A stretch of DNA of 64,000 nt from Saccharothrix saharensis (lineage in GTDB: Bacteria > Actinomycetota > Actinomycetes > Mycobacteriales > Pseudonocardiaceae): the NCBI RefSeq assembly GCF_006716745.1, contig NZ_VFPP01000001.1:8257386-8321385 (forward strand), read 5' to 3'. The position numbers and the translations under genes are program-made. This document shows positions 1 through 8,768 of this stretch, one piece after another. Each line of letters starts with the position of its first letter. Within the stretch, counting starts at the first letter, position 1. Under the pieces are notes generated by a model. It ran no database searches. It was not told the DNA's origin and saw only the letters and a program-made list of their open reading frames with translations.

Positions 1-375
1 GACGGGACGACCGTGCGGCTGTCGGCCGACCTGCTGCAGCCCGACCGCGGGTACGCCGCCCACGCGCACACCGACCCGTGCGGCCGGAAGGGCACCGACG
101 CCGGTCCCCACTACCAGCACGAGGTCGACCCCGCCGCGACGCCCGAGCGGCCGTCGGTCGACCCGGCCTACGCCAACCCGCGCAACGAGATCTGGCTGGA
201 GCTGAAGACCGACGCCCACGGCAACGGCGTGGCCGAGACGACCGTGCCCTTCACCTTCGGCGACCGCGTGCCGTCGTCGATCGTGCTGCACGAGCACCCG
301 ACCACCGAGACGGAGCAGGGCCGGGCGGGCAGCGCCGGCGGCCGGATCGCCTGCTTCACCGCGCCCTTCCGCTGA
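1..375 (+). CDS. Cu/Zn superoxide dismutase family protein (C-terminal part)
   Basis: The reading frame is open from the first base, so the N-terminus, signal peptide and true start lie outside the window. The visible 124 residues carry the metal-ligand motif HAHTDPCG (near residues 21-28), AGPHYQH and, near the C-terminus, VLHEHPTT followed by GGRIACF. This matches the order of copper and zinc ligands and the disulfide-forming Cys of the secreted actinobacterial Cu/Zn superoxide dismutase family, which converts superoxide to peroxide and oxygen outside the membrane. The ending RIACFTAPFR is typical. Whether every metal ligand is kept cannot be judged without the missing part. Confidence 0.85.
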   Translation, partial: DGTTVRLSADLLQPDRGYAAHAHTDPCGRKGTDAGPHYQHEVDPAATPERPSVDPAYANPRNEIWLELKTDAHGNGVAETTVPFTFGDRVPSSIVLHEHPTTETEQGRAGSAGGRIACFTAPFR

Positions 376-395
376 GGGGCGCGTTCCGCTGGGGG

Positions 396-701
396 TCAGT
401 CGACGGCGGTGGTCCTCGGCGTGCGGTAGACGACGTCGACGTACTCCCGGTGCCGTTCGATGAAGCCCTTGACGAACGGGCACAGCGGCAGCACGGGCAG
501 CTCCCACGCGCGGGCCTGGTCGAGCGCGGCCCGGGCCAACGCGCTGCCGACGCCCCTGCCCTCGAACGCCGGCTCGACCTCGGTGTGCGTGAACACGATC
601 AGGTCGGGCGTGCGGATGTAGACCGCCTTGCCGGCCGTCGTGCCGTCCACCACGGCCTCGAAGTGCTTCTGCTCGGGAACGTCGCGCACCTCGATGGCCA
701 T
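396..701 (-). CDS. GNAT-type N-acetyltransferase (PF14542-like, 101 aa)
   Basis: A short acetyltransferase of the YjdJ/PF14542 type, which uses acetyl-CoA on an unknown amine. The features are the stretch THTEVEP, the acetyl-CoA loop FEGRGVGSALA (about residues 45-55) and the closing signature PLCPFVKGFIERH. The full length fits this one-domain family. I chose the ATG at 701 (MAIEVRD) over a GTG 33 nt upstream because the family starts just before this strand and GAGG lies 8 nt before it; the same bases also give a GAGGAT hexamer 6 nt before the ATG, so the transcript could instead be leaderless. It ends 20 bp from the convergent superoxide dismutase gene. Confidence 0.88.
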   Translation of the reverse strand: MAIEVRDVPEQKHFEAVVDGTTAGKAVYIRTPDLIVFTHTEVEPAFEGRGVGSALARAALDQARAWELPVLPLCPFVKGFIERHREYVDVVYRTPRTTAVD

Positions 702-998
702 GCGGAGATCCTCGCACAGCCACCCGCCGCTCACCCCTGCGGCTTCACGGCCGGGTCACCACCGGTCCGCTCGGCGATGACCGTGGTGTCGCGACGGCCT
801 CGGTTCCACCCGACGTCCGGGGGAGAAGCCGACCGGGCGCGAGGCGGCTGCTCGGCACGGCCACCGTGCTGCGCCACGGGCCGTCGGGTCGGGCGGCCCG
901 GTTCGCCGGCACCGGCCCGGCTCCCCCCGTTCCGGTTGCCGCCGGGCGAAGGGGGAAATCGGTACACCCCGACGACGCCGATCGGGCACCCTGGCGCG

Positions 999-1628
999 AT
1001 GGGGTATGCGGTGCGGGAGTACGCCGCCGACGACGAACCGTCGTGGCTGCGGTGTCGGGTGTTGGCGTTCCTCGGTACGGCCTTCTACGACGACGTGGTG
1101 CCGGCGAAGCCCAGGGAGCCGGGGGTGGAGCTGGTGGCGGTGGACGGCGCGGTGGTCGTCGGCATCCTCGACCTGGCCGTCGACGGCGAGCACGCCACCA
1201 TCGAGACGATCGCGGTGCACCCCGACCACCAACACCGGGGGATCGGGGGCGCGCTGCTGTCCCGGGCACGAGCGCGGGCGCGGGAGCTCGGGGCGACCAC
1301 GTTGGACGCGTGGACCCGGGACGACCCGCCGACGCTGCGCTGGTACCGCGCCATGGGTTTCCAGGAGAGCGACCACTACCTGCACGTCATCGCCGACCAC
1401 CGCACGTCGGCCGACGAGCCGGCGCGCGCCGTGGTGGCGCGACCCGGCCTGCGGGTGGCGAAGGCGTACCTGCACGCGGACCTGGCCGACGAGGCGCGGC
1501 TGCGGCGGGAGTTCGCGCGGGTGCACGTCTGCCGCCGGTTCGCGCTGCCGTTACGCGGCGAGCTCGGTCGGCGTGGCGATCACGTCGACCATCGCGCCGT
1601 CGCGCAGGACGGTCACCGGCAGGGGTAG
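999..1628 (+). CDS. GNAT family N-acetyltransferase
   Basis: A GNAT-fold acetyltransferase of unknown substrate. The acetyl-CoA binding motif A reads VHPDHQHRGIGGALL (about residues 68-82), followed by a family-like TLRWYRAMGF near residue 112. The ATG at 999 sits 6 nt after the hexamer CACCCT and has no Shine-Dalgarno sequence, so the message may be leaderless. The last 26 codons run antisense over the 3' end of a decayed protease gene (1551-1872). The natural C-terminus may therefore once have been shorter: the text after RREFARVHVCRRFA looks non-conserved and basic. Confidence 0.85.
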   Translation: MGYAVREYAADDEPSWLRCRVLAFLGTAFYDDVVPAKPREPGVELVAVDGAVVVGILDLAVDGEHATIETIAVHPDHQHRGIGGALLSRARARARELGATTLDAWTRDDPPTLRWYRAMGFQESDHYLHVIADHRTSADEPARAVVARPGLRVAKAYLHADLADEARLRREFARVHVCRRFALPLRGELGRRGDHVDHRAVAQDGHRQG

Positions 1629-1872
1629 GCCGGTGGCCTCGGTGAACAGCCGCCGCACTCCGCCGCGCCCGGCGCGTCCGCAGACACCCTGAGCACGGCG
1701 AGGTCGGCGAGGGGATCGGAGCCGACGACCGTGCAGGCGACTCGGTCCCGTCGGCGAACACCGCCGTGCCGTCCCGGCCGCCGGCCACGACGTGCGCGTT
1801 GGTCAGCAGGTGCCCGTCGTCGGTGAACACGACCGCCGACCCGGTGCCGCGCGCCATGCGCAGCACCGGCAC
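1551..1872 (-). pseudogene. remnant of HtrA/S1C trypsin-like serine protease
   Basis: Three successive frames on the minus strand spell pieces of an S1C protease. The first, from 1872, reads GTGSAVVFTDDGHLLTNAHVV, with the catalytic His in TNAHVV. After a frameshift near 1741 a second frame gives VVGSDPLADLAVLRV, with the catalytic Asp. After another break near 1670 a third frame gives a PDZ-like end, GVRRLFTEATGLPLPVTVLR, closing at the TAA at 1551-1553. The signal peptide/N-terminus and the whole GNSGG active-site serine segment are missing. The gene is therefore dead, with a 5' deletion, a central deletion of roughly 100 or more codons and at least one frameshift. Confidence 0.8.
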
Positions 1873-1968
1873 CCCCTGATCACCCGGTCACACCCTCCGT
1901 CGTGCGCTCGCGGAGGCCGTGCCGTCCGGGGCGTTCGCCGACAGCGGACCCGCCCCGGACGGCCGCCT

Positions 1969-3186
1969 TCAGCGGTCCAGCAGCATCGCCAGGTCGATCG
2001 CGTTCGCCATGGCCTCGGTGCCCGCGTCGTTCGGGTGCAGGTGGTCACCGCTGTCGTAGGCGGGGTCCAGCGTGGCCGGGTCGCCGGGCACGGCGGTCGC
2101 GGCGGCGAAGTCCACCACGCCGTCGAACTCGCCGGATGTGCGGATCCAGTCGTTGAGCGCCCGCCAGGTCGCCTCGCGCTCCTCGGTCCAGATGAACGAC
2201 CCCTTGAACGGCAGGATCGTGCCGCCGTAGACCTTCACGCCCTCGGCGCGCGCCTGCGCGATCACCTGGCGGTGCCCGGCGATCAGGTCCGCGGCCGACG
2301 CGCTGTAGCCGATGTCGTTGACCGCCTCCAGCAGGATCATCGCCTTGACGCCGGTCTGCGACAGCACGTCCCGCCGCACCCGCGTCACGCCCGCGACGCC
2401 CCAGTACGGCTCGTCCCGGTCGGCGATGAGCCGGTTGCCGCCCAGGCCCGCGTTCACCACGGACAGCGTGCGGCCCGGCACCGCGTCCAGCCGCCGGGCC
2501 AGGAAGTCCGGCCAGCGGCGGTTGGCGTTGCCGGTGGTGCCGGCCGTGTCGGTGATCGAGTCGCCGAACGCGACCACCGTGCCCGCGACGCGCCGCGCGG
2601 GCGCGACGTCCACGCCGTTGACGACCATCCAGCACGGCGTGTCCCGGAACCCGCCCGACAGCACGCCGGTCCGGTCGCCGGTGGCCAGGTAGTTGCCCTG
2701 CGCGGTGAACGGGTGGTTGGTCAGCGGACCGGTGGCCTCCGGCACGTACGCGCTCACCAGCAGGGTGGACAGCGCTTCGACGTCCAACCGGACCGGGTCG
2801 CTGAACAGCTCCCGACCGGGTGGCACGGTCACCGACGGCCTGCCCTTGAACGTCAACGCCCGCACGGTGCCCGGCACGGCCGCGTCACCCGAGGCCTGCA
2901 CGGCGACCGTCGCCCGGCCGACCCGCAGCGGCGTCGTGCCGAACGCGTTGGTCACCCGGACGCGCACCGACTCGCCGCCCGCGCTGAGGAACACCACGTT
3001 GCGCACGGTCTGGTCGCGCAGCCCCGCACCCGCCGGGCAGTCGCTCCACGGGATGTCGCTGCCCACCACGGGACTCGCCGCCCAGCCGGCCACCCAGGGC
3101 CTGCCGTGCGCGGTCGCGGTCGACGGCAGCACCGCCGCGGCCACGATCGCGGCCACCACGGCCGGCTTCCCCACGTGTCTCGCCAT
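1969..3186 (-). CDS. secreted SGNH/GDSL hydrolase (405 aa)
   Basis: A secreted esterase or lipase of the SGNH family. An N-terminal signal peptide (about residues 1-26, ending STATA-HG) is followed by a beta-sandwich-like domain of about 150 residues. The hydrolase domain then shows block I VVAFGDSITDT (Ser near residue 208), block II GGNRL, block III with EAVNDIG and block V DHLHPN with the catalytic Asp and His. This two-part layout is common in actinomycete SGNH proteins annotated as secreted lipases or rhamnogalacturonan acetylesterase-like enzymes; the true substrate is unknown. GGGAG lies before the ATG. It is not clearly in an operon. Confidence 0.9.
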   Translation of the reverse strand: MARHVGKPAVVAAIVAAAVLPSTATAHGRPWVAGWAASPVVGSDIPWSDCPAGAGLRDQTVRNVVFLSAGGESVRVRVTNAFGTTPLRVGRATVAVQASGDAAVPGTVRALTFKGRPSVTVPPGRELFSDPVRLDVEALSTLLVSAYVPEATGPLTNHPFTAQGNYLATGDRTGVLSGGFRDTPCWMVVNGVDVAPARRVAGTVVAFGDSITDTAGTTGNANRRWPDFLARRLDAVPGRTLSVVNAGLGGNRLIADRDEPYWGVAGVTRVRRDVLSQTGVKAMILLEAVNDIGYSASAADLIAGHRQVIAQARAEGVKVYGGTILPFKGSFIWTEEREATWRALNDWIRTSGEFDGVVDFAAATAVPGDPATLDPAYDSGDHLHPNDAGTEAMANAIDLAMLLDR

Positions 3187-3376
3187 GAAGGTCTCCCAAC
3201 GCCGGTCGTCTGTGATGGCGTCGCCGACGGTGGCAGCGACCAGATTAACCGGTCAAGCACACCACGACGAGCGGCGCGATAGTTGCGATGAGCGGCCTGG
3301 CTTACGTGTTAAGCACGGGTGGTCGTGGGTGGTCGCACCGATGCGCGACGCCACCGGCCCCGCCGAGACTGGCGGC

Positions 3377-4141
3377 ATGGACTCGGTGCGGATCTACGAC
3401 ATCATGGCGTGCAACGTCTACTGGGACTTCGACGGTTCCGACCTGCCGCGCGAGCAGCACAAGTTCCTGGTGTCCTTCCACCCGACCGACACGCCGACGC
3501 CCGAGCTGGTCGAGTCGATCGTGGCCACCGGTCCGGGCGGCTACCGGGTCGAGTTCGCCAACGAGCCCTTCACCCAGCGCAACCTCAACGGGCACATCCA
3601 CGACGCCGCCCTCGGCTTCCACTGGTACATGGTCAACCTGCCGACCGGGTACCTGCCCGAAGGCGAGTACACGATCGAGGTCACCGCCAAGGACGGCACC
3701 GTGGGCAGCCGGTCACGGGTGCAGCGGCAGGAGTCGACCGACCGGATCGTGCCGGCCTACCGGGAGCACCGGGCCAGGCTGCTCGACTCGTTCACCCCGT
3801 CGCGCACCGCCGAGCCCGCGGGGCCGGTCGAGCGGATCGGCTGGCGGACGTTGGCCGGGCTGGGCGGCCCGGACGCCTACTACGTGTTCCGGCTCGCCGA
3901 GGGCGGCACGCTGCGCGAGTTCGACACGCAGCGCCTGGTGTGGTGGGACAACATCTACCTGGACGCGGTGCGCTCGGGCGAGCCGACGACCGGCCTCAAC
4001 CGCGGCGAGGTCATCCCGCCGGTGGCGCTCGAACCCGGCAAGTCCTACGGCTACTTCGTCGAGATCACCGACGGGAACGTGCAGCGCGACGCCGACCTCT
4101 GCGTGTTCCAGCCGCACCAGTTCTTCACCGTGCCCGCCTGA
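3377..4141 (+). CDS. conserved hypothetical protein (254 aa)
   Basis: I do not recognise the family. The start at 3377 (MDSVRIYDIMAC) is 6 nt after a GAGACT hexamer and lacks a ribosome binding site, which suggests a leaderless transcript. The protein has no signal peptide or membrane segment. It looks like two beta-rich halves: one around FHWYMVNLPTG and EGEYTIEVTAKDG (residues 75-115), and another ending PGKSYGYFVEITDG (residues 225-240). Aromatic and acidic residues are plentiful, as in beta-sandwich carbohydrate-associated proteins, but that is only an impression. The upstream in-frame ORF beginning at 2693 is antisense to the SGNH gene and is not part of it. Confidence 0.75.
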   Translation: MDSVRIYDIMACNVYWDFDGSDLPREQHKFLVSFHPTDTPTPELVESIVATGPGGYRVEFANEPFTQRNLNGHIHDAALGFHWYMVNLPTGYLPEGEYTIEVTAKDGTVGSRSRVQRQESTDRIVPAYREHRARLLDSFTPSRTAEPAGPVERIGWRTLAGLGGPDAYYVFRLAEGGTLREFDTQRLVWWDNIYLDAVRSGEPTTGLNRGEVIPPVALEPGKSYGYFVEITDGNVQRDADLCVFQPHQFFTVPA

Positions 4142-4165
4142 CCGCGACCCCGGGCGCCGCGGTCA
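4139..4165. terminator. hairpin between convergent genes
   Basis: TGACCGCG (including the stop codon of the upstream gene) pairs with CGCGGTCA across an 11-nt loop. There is no T-tract. It sits just before the end of the convergent glycosyltransferase gene. Confidence 0.4.
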
Positions 4166-4182
4166 GGCGGGCCGGGGGTGGG

Positions 4183-5322
4183 TCAGACGTGGTCGGGCAA
4201 GGTGCGGGCCACGTCGTGCGGTGACGGCATGGCGGCGACCTCGGCGGCGATCGCGCGTGCCGCGTCCCGCACGGCGTCGTCGGCGAGCAGGTGCCGCGCC
4301 CGGTCCGCGATCGCCTCGGCGGTCACGTCCGCGCCCAGCAGTCGCGCGCCCAGCCCCGCCTCGGCCACCACCTCGGCGTTGCTGAACTGGTCGGCACCCT
4401 GCGGCAGGACCAGTTGCGGCACGCCCGCGCCGAACGTGCCCAGCGTCGTGCCGCTGCCGCCGTGGTGCACGACGAGGTCCACGTGCGGCAGCAGGTCGGC
4501 CTGCGGCACCCACGGCACGACGACGACGTTGTCCGGCACGTCGCCGAGCGCGTCGGCGTCGACCGTCGGTCCGGCGGCCACGAGCACCTTGGCGTCCACC
4601 GAACCCAGGCCCTCGACGGCCGTGCGCAGCACGCCGAGGTCGCCGAACGCCGTGCCCAACGTCAGGTACACCAACGGCTCGCGGTGGTCGAGCACCCACC
4701 GCGGCAGCTCGCCCGGCTCGGCGAACGGCACCGGCCGCAGCGGGATCCGGTGCCGCTGCTCGGCGAGGAAAGCCGGGTCCTGCACCGACGGCGGGCAGAT
4801 GTCGAGGTACGGGTTGCCCAACGTCATCAGGTCGTTGTCGGGCAGGTCGACGCCGAGGTCCGCGGCGACCGCCTCCAGGTGGCCCTGGGCGGTGTCGGCG
4901 AGCTCGTCGGCCCGCCACATTCGCCCGAACGAGTGGCACAAGGCGGGCACGCCGGCGATCTTCGCGGCCAGGCCCGCGCCGGGGTTGGCGAACTCGTGCA
5001 CGACCAGGTCGGGCTTGCGGTCGGCGATGACCGGCGCGACGTCCGCCGCGAAGCGGCGGGGCAGCACCGAGCCGAAGACGAACGAGACGAGCTCCGGTCC
5101 GACGTCCTGCGCCTGCCGCACGTCGGCGCCCGCTTCGGCGGCCGCCGCGCGCATGTCGAGACCTCCGGGCACGTGCTCGATCCCGTGCCGGGTCAGGGCG
5201 TTCGCGAACGCCTCACCGGTGACGTAGGTGACGTCGTGGCCCAGTTCGCGGGCGGCGACCGCGAGCGGCACCAGGGGGTAGGTGTGTCCGTGTGAGCCGA
5301 GGCTCGAGAAGAGGATTCGCAC
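4183..5322 (-). CDS. GT1-family (MGT/YjiC-like) glycosyltransferase
   Basis: A GT-B fold glycosyltransferase of family GT1 that moves an activated sugar onto a small acceptor such as a macrolide, glycopeptide or flavonoid. The N-terminus has the acceptor-side GSHGHTYPLVPLA; the C-terminal donor motif runs from PWVPQADLLPHVDLVVHHGG through GTTLGTFGAG to PQGADQFSNA (about residues 270-320). The full length of 379 residues fits. The GTG start is 7 nt from TACGCT, which suggests a leaderless message. No polyketide or peptide synthase gene is nearby, so it may serve detoxification by glycosylation, consistent with the next-door MarR/MMPL efflux pair; that link is an inference. Confidence 0.9.
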   Translation of the reverse strand: MRILFSSLGSHGHTYPLVPLAVAARELGHDVTYVTGEAFANALTRHGIEHVPGGLDMRAAAAEAGADVRQAQDVGPELVSFVFGSVLPRRFAADVAPVIADRKPDLVVHEFANPGAGLAAKIAGVPALCHSFGRMWRADELADTAQGHLEAVAADLGVDLPDNDLMTLGNPYLDICPPSVQDPAFLAEQRHRIPLRPVPFAEPGELPRWVLDHREPLVYLTLGTAFGDLGVLRTAVEGLGSVDAKVLVAAGPTVDADALGDVPDNVVVVPWVPQADLLPHVDLVVHHGGSGTTLGTFGAGVPQLVLPQGADQFSNAEVVAEAGLGARLLGADVTAEAIADRARHLLADDAVRDAARAIAAEVAAMPSPHDVARTLPDHV

Positions 5323-5400
5323 TGGTTCGAGCGTAGCCAGAAATTTTCTACGTCGGGTGAATTTCGTCCGTTCCGGGCACGTCCCCGGACGAGGTGAAGA

Positions 5401-5871
5401 TCACTTCGAGGTCGGTCGTGCCGCCACGTCCGCCCGCACGGCCGCGGTCGCCTCGATGCTCGCGGCCAGGAACCGGGCGATCACCTCCCGGTCGGCGGCG
5501 TCGAACCGCGCCCACGCCGCGGTGTAGGCCTGGTCGAGCGGTCCGAAGAAGCCCCGACCCAGCTCCAGTGCCTTGTCCGACGCGCGCAGCTCCACCTTGC
5601 GCCGGTCGTGCGGGTGGCGTGCCCGTTCGACGTGCCCGGACGCCTCCAGCCGGTCGAGCACGGACGTGGTCGCCGAGGCGCTCAGGTGCAGCGCCTCCGC
5701 CAGCCGGGTGGGTGACATCGGCTCACCGCTCCAGCGCGCGTCCATGATCACGGCGAGCGCGTTGAGGTCCGTGCGGTGCATCCTCTGCTTCTCGCCGAAG
5801 ATCTCGGCGAAGCGGTCGGTTTCGACCGTGAGCTGCCGGAGCAACCTGACCAGGGCCGAGTGGTCGGCCAT
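5401..5871 (-). CDS. MarR family transcriptional regulator
   Basis: A winged-helix repressor of 156 residues. The HTH runs through MSPTRLAEALHLSASATTSVLDRLE (about residues 52-76), followed by the wing VERARHPHDRRKVELR with the DxRxR signature. It is divergent from an MMPL transporter gene 74 bp away, the usual layout in which a MarR protein represses a drug or lipid exporter and itself. GGGAGG stands 4 nt before the ATG. Confidence 0.93.
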   Translation of the reverse strand: MADHSALVRLLRQLTVETDRFAEIFGEKQRMHRTDLNALAVIMDARWSGEPMSPTRLAEALHLSASATTSVLDRLEASGHVERARHPHDRRKVELRASDKALELGRGFFGPLDQAYTAAWARFDAADREVIARFLAASIEATAAVRADVAARPTSK

Positions 5872-5889
5872 GAGCCCTCCCGTTATTAT

Positions 5890-5920
5890 TTCGACGATCG
5901 AACTATTGGACCGTCGAACT
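5890..5920. promoter_or_regulatory. candidate MarR operator
   Basis: The divergent marR/mmpL spacer contains TTCGACGATCGAA at 5890-5902, with TTCGA/TCGAA arms around CGA, and a direct repeat of TCGAACT at 5898-5904 and 5914-5920. This AT-richer patch is the only obvious dyad in the spacer and could cover both promoters. Operator assignment is by position and symmetry only. Confidence 0.4.
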
Positions 5921-5945
5921 GTGTGACCTCGGAGGTCATTCTCCC

Positions 5946-7961
5946 GTGCGCCCGCCCACGTCCCGCACCCGCTGGTTGCTGCCCGCCCTCGTCGCGGTCG
6001 CGTGGCTGGCGCTCGGCGGCTTCTCCGGCCCGTTCGCGGGCAAGCTCAGCGAGGTCGCGGTCAACGACAGCACCGCGTTCCTGCCGTCGTCCGCCGAGGC
6101 GACCGAGGTGTCCGAGCGGGTCAAGGCGTTCGGTGAAGCCCGCGGCCTGCCCGCGGTCGTGGTGGCCGAACGCGCCTCCGGGCTCACCCCGGCCGACCGC
6201 GACTACCTGGGCGGCCGGGACTTCCCGGGCGAGGCGTCACCGGTGATCCCGTCGCCGCGCGACGACCAGGCCGCGCAGGTCGTCATCGCGGTCGACCCGG
6301 CCGACCCGGCGGGTGCGGTGGAGGACATCCGGGCGAAGGTGGCCGACCCGCCCGACGGGCTGACCGTGCTGGTCACCGGGCCCGCCGCGCAGGTCGCCGA
6401 CCTGAAGGAGGCCTTCGGCGGCATCGACGGCCTGCTCCTGCTGGTCGCGGGCGCGGTGGTCGCGCTGATCCTGGTGCTCGTCTACCGCAGCCCGCTGCTG
6501 CCGCTGGTGGTGCTGCTGTCCGGGGTGTTCGCGCTCGGGCTGGCCAGCCTCGCGGTGTACCTGCTCGCGGACGGCGAGGTCATCGACCTCAACGGGCAGA
6601 GCCAGGGCATCCTGTTCATCCTCGTGTTCGGCGCGGCCACCGACTACGCGTTGCTGCTGGTGTCGCGGTTCCGCGAGGAGCTGCGCGACACCGAGGACCG
6701 CTACGCGGCGATGCGGGTGGCGTGGCGGGCCACCATCGAACCGATCGCCGCGTCGGCGGGCACGGTCGTGCTCGGCGTGCTGTGCCTGCTGTTCAGCGAC
6801 CTCAACTCGAACAAGGGCCTCGGCCCGGTGGCCGCGATCGGGATCGGCGCGGCGCTGCTGGCCTCGGTGACGTTCCTGCCCGCCGTGCTGGTGCTGCTGG
6901 GCCGCTCGGCGTTCTGGCCGCGGCGTCCCGAGCTCGGCTCGCCGCACCCGGAGGCGAGCGGGCTGTGGGCCCGGGTCGCCCGGTTGATCTCCGCCCGGCC
7001 ACGCGCGACGTGGGTCGTCACGACCTTGGTGCTGCTCGTGGGCGTCGCGTTCGTGCCGCAGCTCAAGGCGTCCGGCACGGCCCAGTCGGACGTGTTCCTC
7101 ACCGACGTCGACTCGGTGGCCGGGCAGGAGGTGCTGTCGCGGCACTTCCCCGGCGGCAGCGGCGCGCCGACGATCGTGCTCGCCCGGGCCGGTCGGGCGG
7201 AGGCGGTGGCGCGGGCGGCAGACGTGGACGGCGTGTCGGACGTGCGGCCGTCGGGCGAGGCCGAGGGACTGGTGCGGCTCGACGTCGTGCTGGACGACCC
7301 GGCCGACTCCGAGGCGGCGTTGGCGACCGTGCAGCGGCTGCGCGAGGCGGTCCGCGCGGTGCCGGACGCGGACGCCAAGGTCGGCGGGCCCACCGCCACC
7401 CAGCTCGACACGCAGACCACGTCCGAGCGCGACCGGCTGGTGATCATCCCGATCGTGCTGCTGGTGATCTTCCTGGTGCTGGCGCTGCTGCTGCGGTCGC
7501 TGCTGGCCCCGTTGCTGCTCATCGCCACGGTGGTGCTGTCGTTCGCCGCGACGATGGGCGTGGCGGCGCTGGTGTTCAACGGCCTGTTCGACTTCCCGGG
7601 CGCCGACCCGGTGGTGCCGCTGTTCGGGTTCGTGTTCCTCGTGGCGCTGGGGATCGACTACAACATCTTCCTGATGACGCGGGTGCGCGAGGAGTCCGGC
7701 GAACTGGGCACGCGGGCCGGGGTGCTGCGCGGGTTGACCATCACCGGCGGCGTGATCACCTCGGCCGGGGTGGTGCTCGCGGCGACGTTCTCGGCACTGG
7801 CCGTGCTGCCGATCCTGTTCCTGGCGCAGATCGCGTTCATCGTGGCGTTCGGCGTGCTGCTGGACACGTTCGTGGTGCGGTCGCTGCTGGTGCCCGCGTT
7901 GGCCGTGGACGTGGGCCGGCGCATCTGGTGGCCGTCGCGGCTGACCCGGGGGCGTGACTGA
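5946..7961 (+). CDS. MMPL/RND family transporter
   Basis: A 671-residue inner-membrane exporter of the MMPL branch of RND pumps, driven by proton uptake. It has the duplicated architecture: a first membrane helix near residues 12-30, an extracytoplasmic loop, a five-to-six helix block (about 155-330) with FGAATDYALLLVSRFREE, a second helix and loop, and a second block (about 495-650) with ALGIDYNIFLMTRVREE. The paired GxxxDY motifs carry the proton-relay aspartates. GTG at 5946 follows GGAGG. Substrates of such actinobacterial pumps are lipids or antibiotics; here the MarR neighbour favours a drug-type role. Confidence 0.93.
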   Translation: MRPPTSRTRWLLPALVAVAWLALGGFSGPFAGKLSEVAVNDSTAFLPSSAEATEVSERVKAFGEARGLPAVVVAERASGLTPADRDYLGGRDFPGEASPVIPSPRDDQAAQVVIAVDPADPAGAVEDIRAKVADPPDGLTVLVTGPAAQVADLKEAFGGIDGLLLLVAGAVVALILVLVYRSPLLPLVVLLSGVFALGLASLAVYLLADGEVIDLNGQSQGILFILVFGAATDYALLLVSRFREELRDTEDRYAAMRVAWRATIEPIAASAGTVVLGVLCLLFSDLNSNKGLGPVAAIGIGAALLASVTFLPAVLVLLGRSAFWPRRPELGSPHPEASGLWARVARLISARPRATWVVTTLVLLVGVAFVPQLKASGTAQSDVFLTDVDSVAGQEVLSRHFPGGSGAPTIVLARAGRAEAVARAADVDGVSDVRPSGEAEGLVRLDVVLDDPADSEAALATVQRLREAVRAVPDADAKVGGPTATQLDTQTTSERDRLVIIPIVLLVIFLVLALLLRSLLAPLLLIATVVLSFAATMGVAALVFNGLFDFPGADPVVPLFGFVFLVALGIDYNIFLMTRVREESGELGTRAGVLRGLTITGGVITSAGVVLAATFSALAVLPILFLAQIAFIVAFGVLLDTFVVRSLLVPALAVDVGRRIWWPSRLTRGRD

Positions 7962-7969
7962 CCGGGCGG

Positions 7970-7996
7970 TGTCACAGTCCGCGCCGCACGATCGTC
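7970..7996 (+). promoter_or_regulatory. ECF41-type promoter of the oxidoreductase-sigJ operon
   Basis: TGTCACA at 7970-7976 is separated by exactly 16 nt from CGTC at 7993-7996. This is the bipartite motif known for ECF41 sigma factors, which transcribe their own partner operon. It lies 9 nt after the MMPL stop and about 40 nt before the ATG at 8037, so it is correctly placed for autoregulation by the sigma factor encoded second in the operon. Confidence 0.78.
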
Positions 7997-8036
7997 CTCA
8001 GCTCGACAGCGGTTCGACGGGACACGGGGACGGACG

Positions 8037-8768
8037 ATGAAGATCGCGGTGGCGGGTGGCACGGGCGCGGCGGGGCGCCGGGTGGTCGACCAGGTGCGGC
8101 GGACCGGGCACGAGCCGGTCGTGCTGAGCCGGGCGGGCGGGGTCGACCTGCTCACCGGCGCGGGGTTGGCCGGGGCGCTGGCCGGCGCCGAGGCGGTGAT
8201 CGACGTGACCAACCCGCCGGACTGGCGCAGCCGGGAGGTCGTGGAGCGGTTCTTCACCGAGGGCACCGGGCACCTGGTGGAGGCGTCGGCGCGGGCGGGC
8301 GTGCGGCACCTGGTCGTGCTGTCGATCGTGGGCTCGGACGTGGTCGACCTCGACTACTACCTGGGCAAGCGGCGGCAGGAGGCGGTGGTGGCGGCCGGGT
8401 CCGTGCCGTGGACCGTGCTGCGGGCGACGCAGTTCTTCGAGTTCGCCGAACAGGTGCTGGCGGGGGCGACCGGCCCGGTGGCGCAGGTGCCGCCGATGCT
8501 GTCGCAGCCGGTGTCGACCGCGGACGTGGCGGCCCGGTTGGTGGAGCTGGCCGTGGGCGAGCCGCGGGGGTTGGCCCTGCCGATCGCCGGGCCGGAGCGG
8601 ATGCGGGTGGTGGACATGGCGCGGCGGTTCGTGGCACGGCGGGGTGACGACCTGCGCGTCGAGGAGGCGGGGGAGGGCCCGGCCGGGCTGTCCACCGGCG
8701 CGCTCTGCCCGGCGGGCGAGTACACCGAGGGCGAGGAGACCTTCGCCGACTACCTGGACTCGGTGTGA
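8037..8768 (+). CDS. NmrA-like NAD(P)-binding oxidoreductase/epimerase, ECF41 partner
   Basis: A Rossmann-fold protein of 243 residues starting with the dinucleotide loop VAGGTGAAGRRVV (residues 4-16); it belongs to the atypical SDR or NmrA/YwnB-like group. LVVLSIVGSD and YYLGKRRQEAVV place the catalytic-like Tyr/Lys region near residues 105-120. ECF41 sigma genes are usually next to a gene for a carboxymuconolactone decarboxylase, oxidoreductase or epimerase (COE); this gene fills that slot. It overlaps the sigma gene by 4 nt (GTGA), so translation is probably coupled. Its substrate is unknown. Confidence 0.88.
   Translation: MKIAVAGGTGAAGRRVVDQVRRTGHEPVVLSRAGGVDLLTGAGLAGALAGAEAVIDVTNPPDWRSREVVERFFTEGTGHLVEASARAGVRHLVVLSIVGSDVVDLDYYLGKRRQEAVVAAGSVPWTVLRATQFFEFAEQVLAGATGPVAQVPPMLSQPVSTADVAARLVELAVGEPRGLALPIAGPERMRVVDMARRFVARRGDDLRVEEAGEGPAGLSTGALCPAGEYTEGEETFADYLDSV

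Noticed and set aside
2693..3376. A 228-codon N-terminal extension of the 254-residue hypothetical protein
   Set aside because: The extension is antisense to the SGNH hydrolase signal-peptide region and has no conserved features; the start at 3377 has a well-placed -10 hexamer.
4183..5322. Natural-product cluster based on the GT1 glycosyltransferase
   Set aside because: No polyketide, peptide, terpene or deoxysugar genes lie nearby; a lone resistance or detoxification enzyme is more economical.
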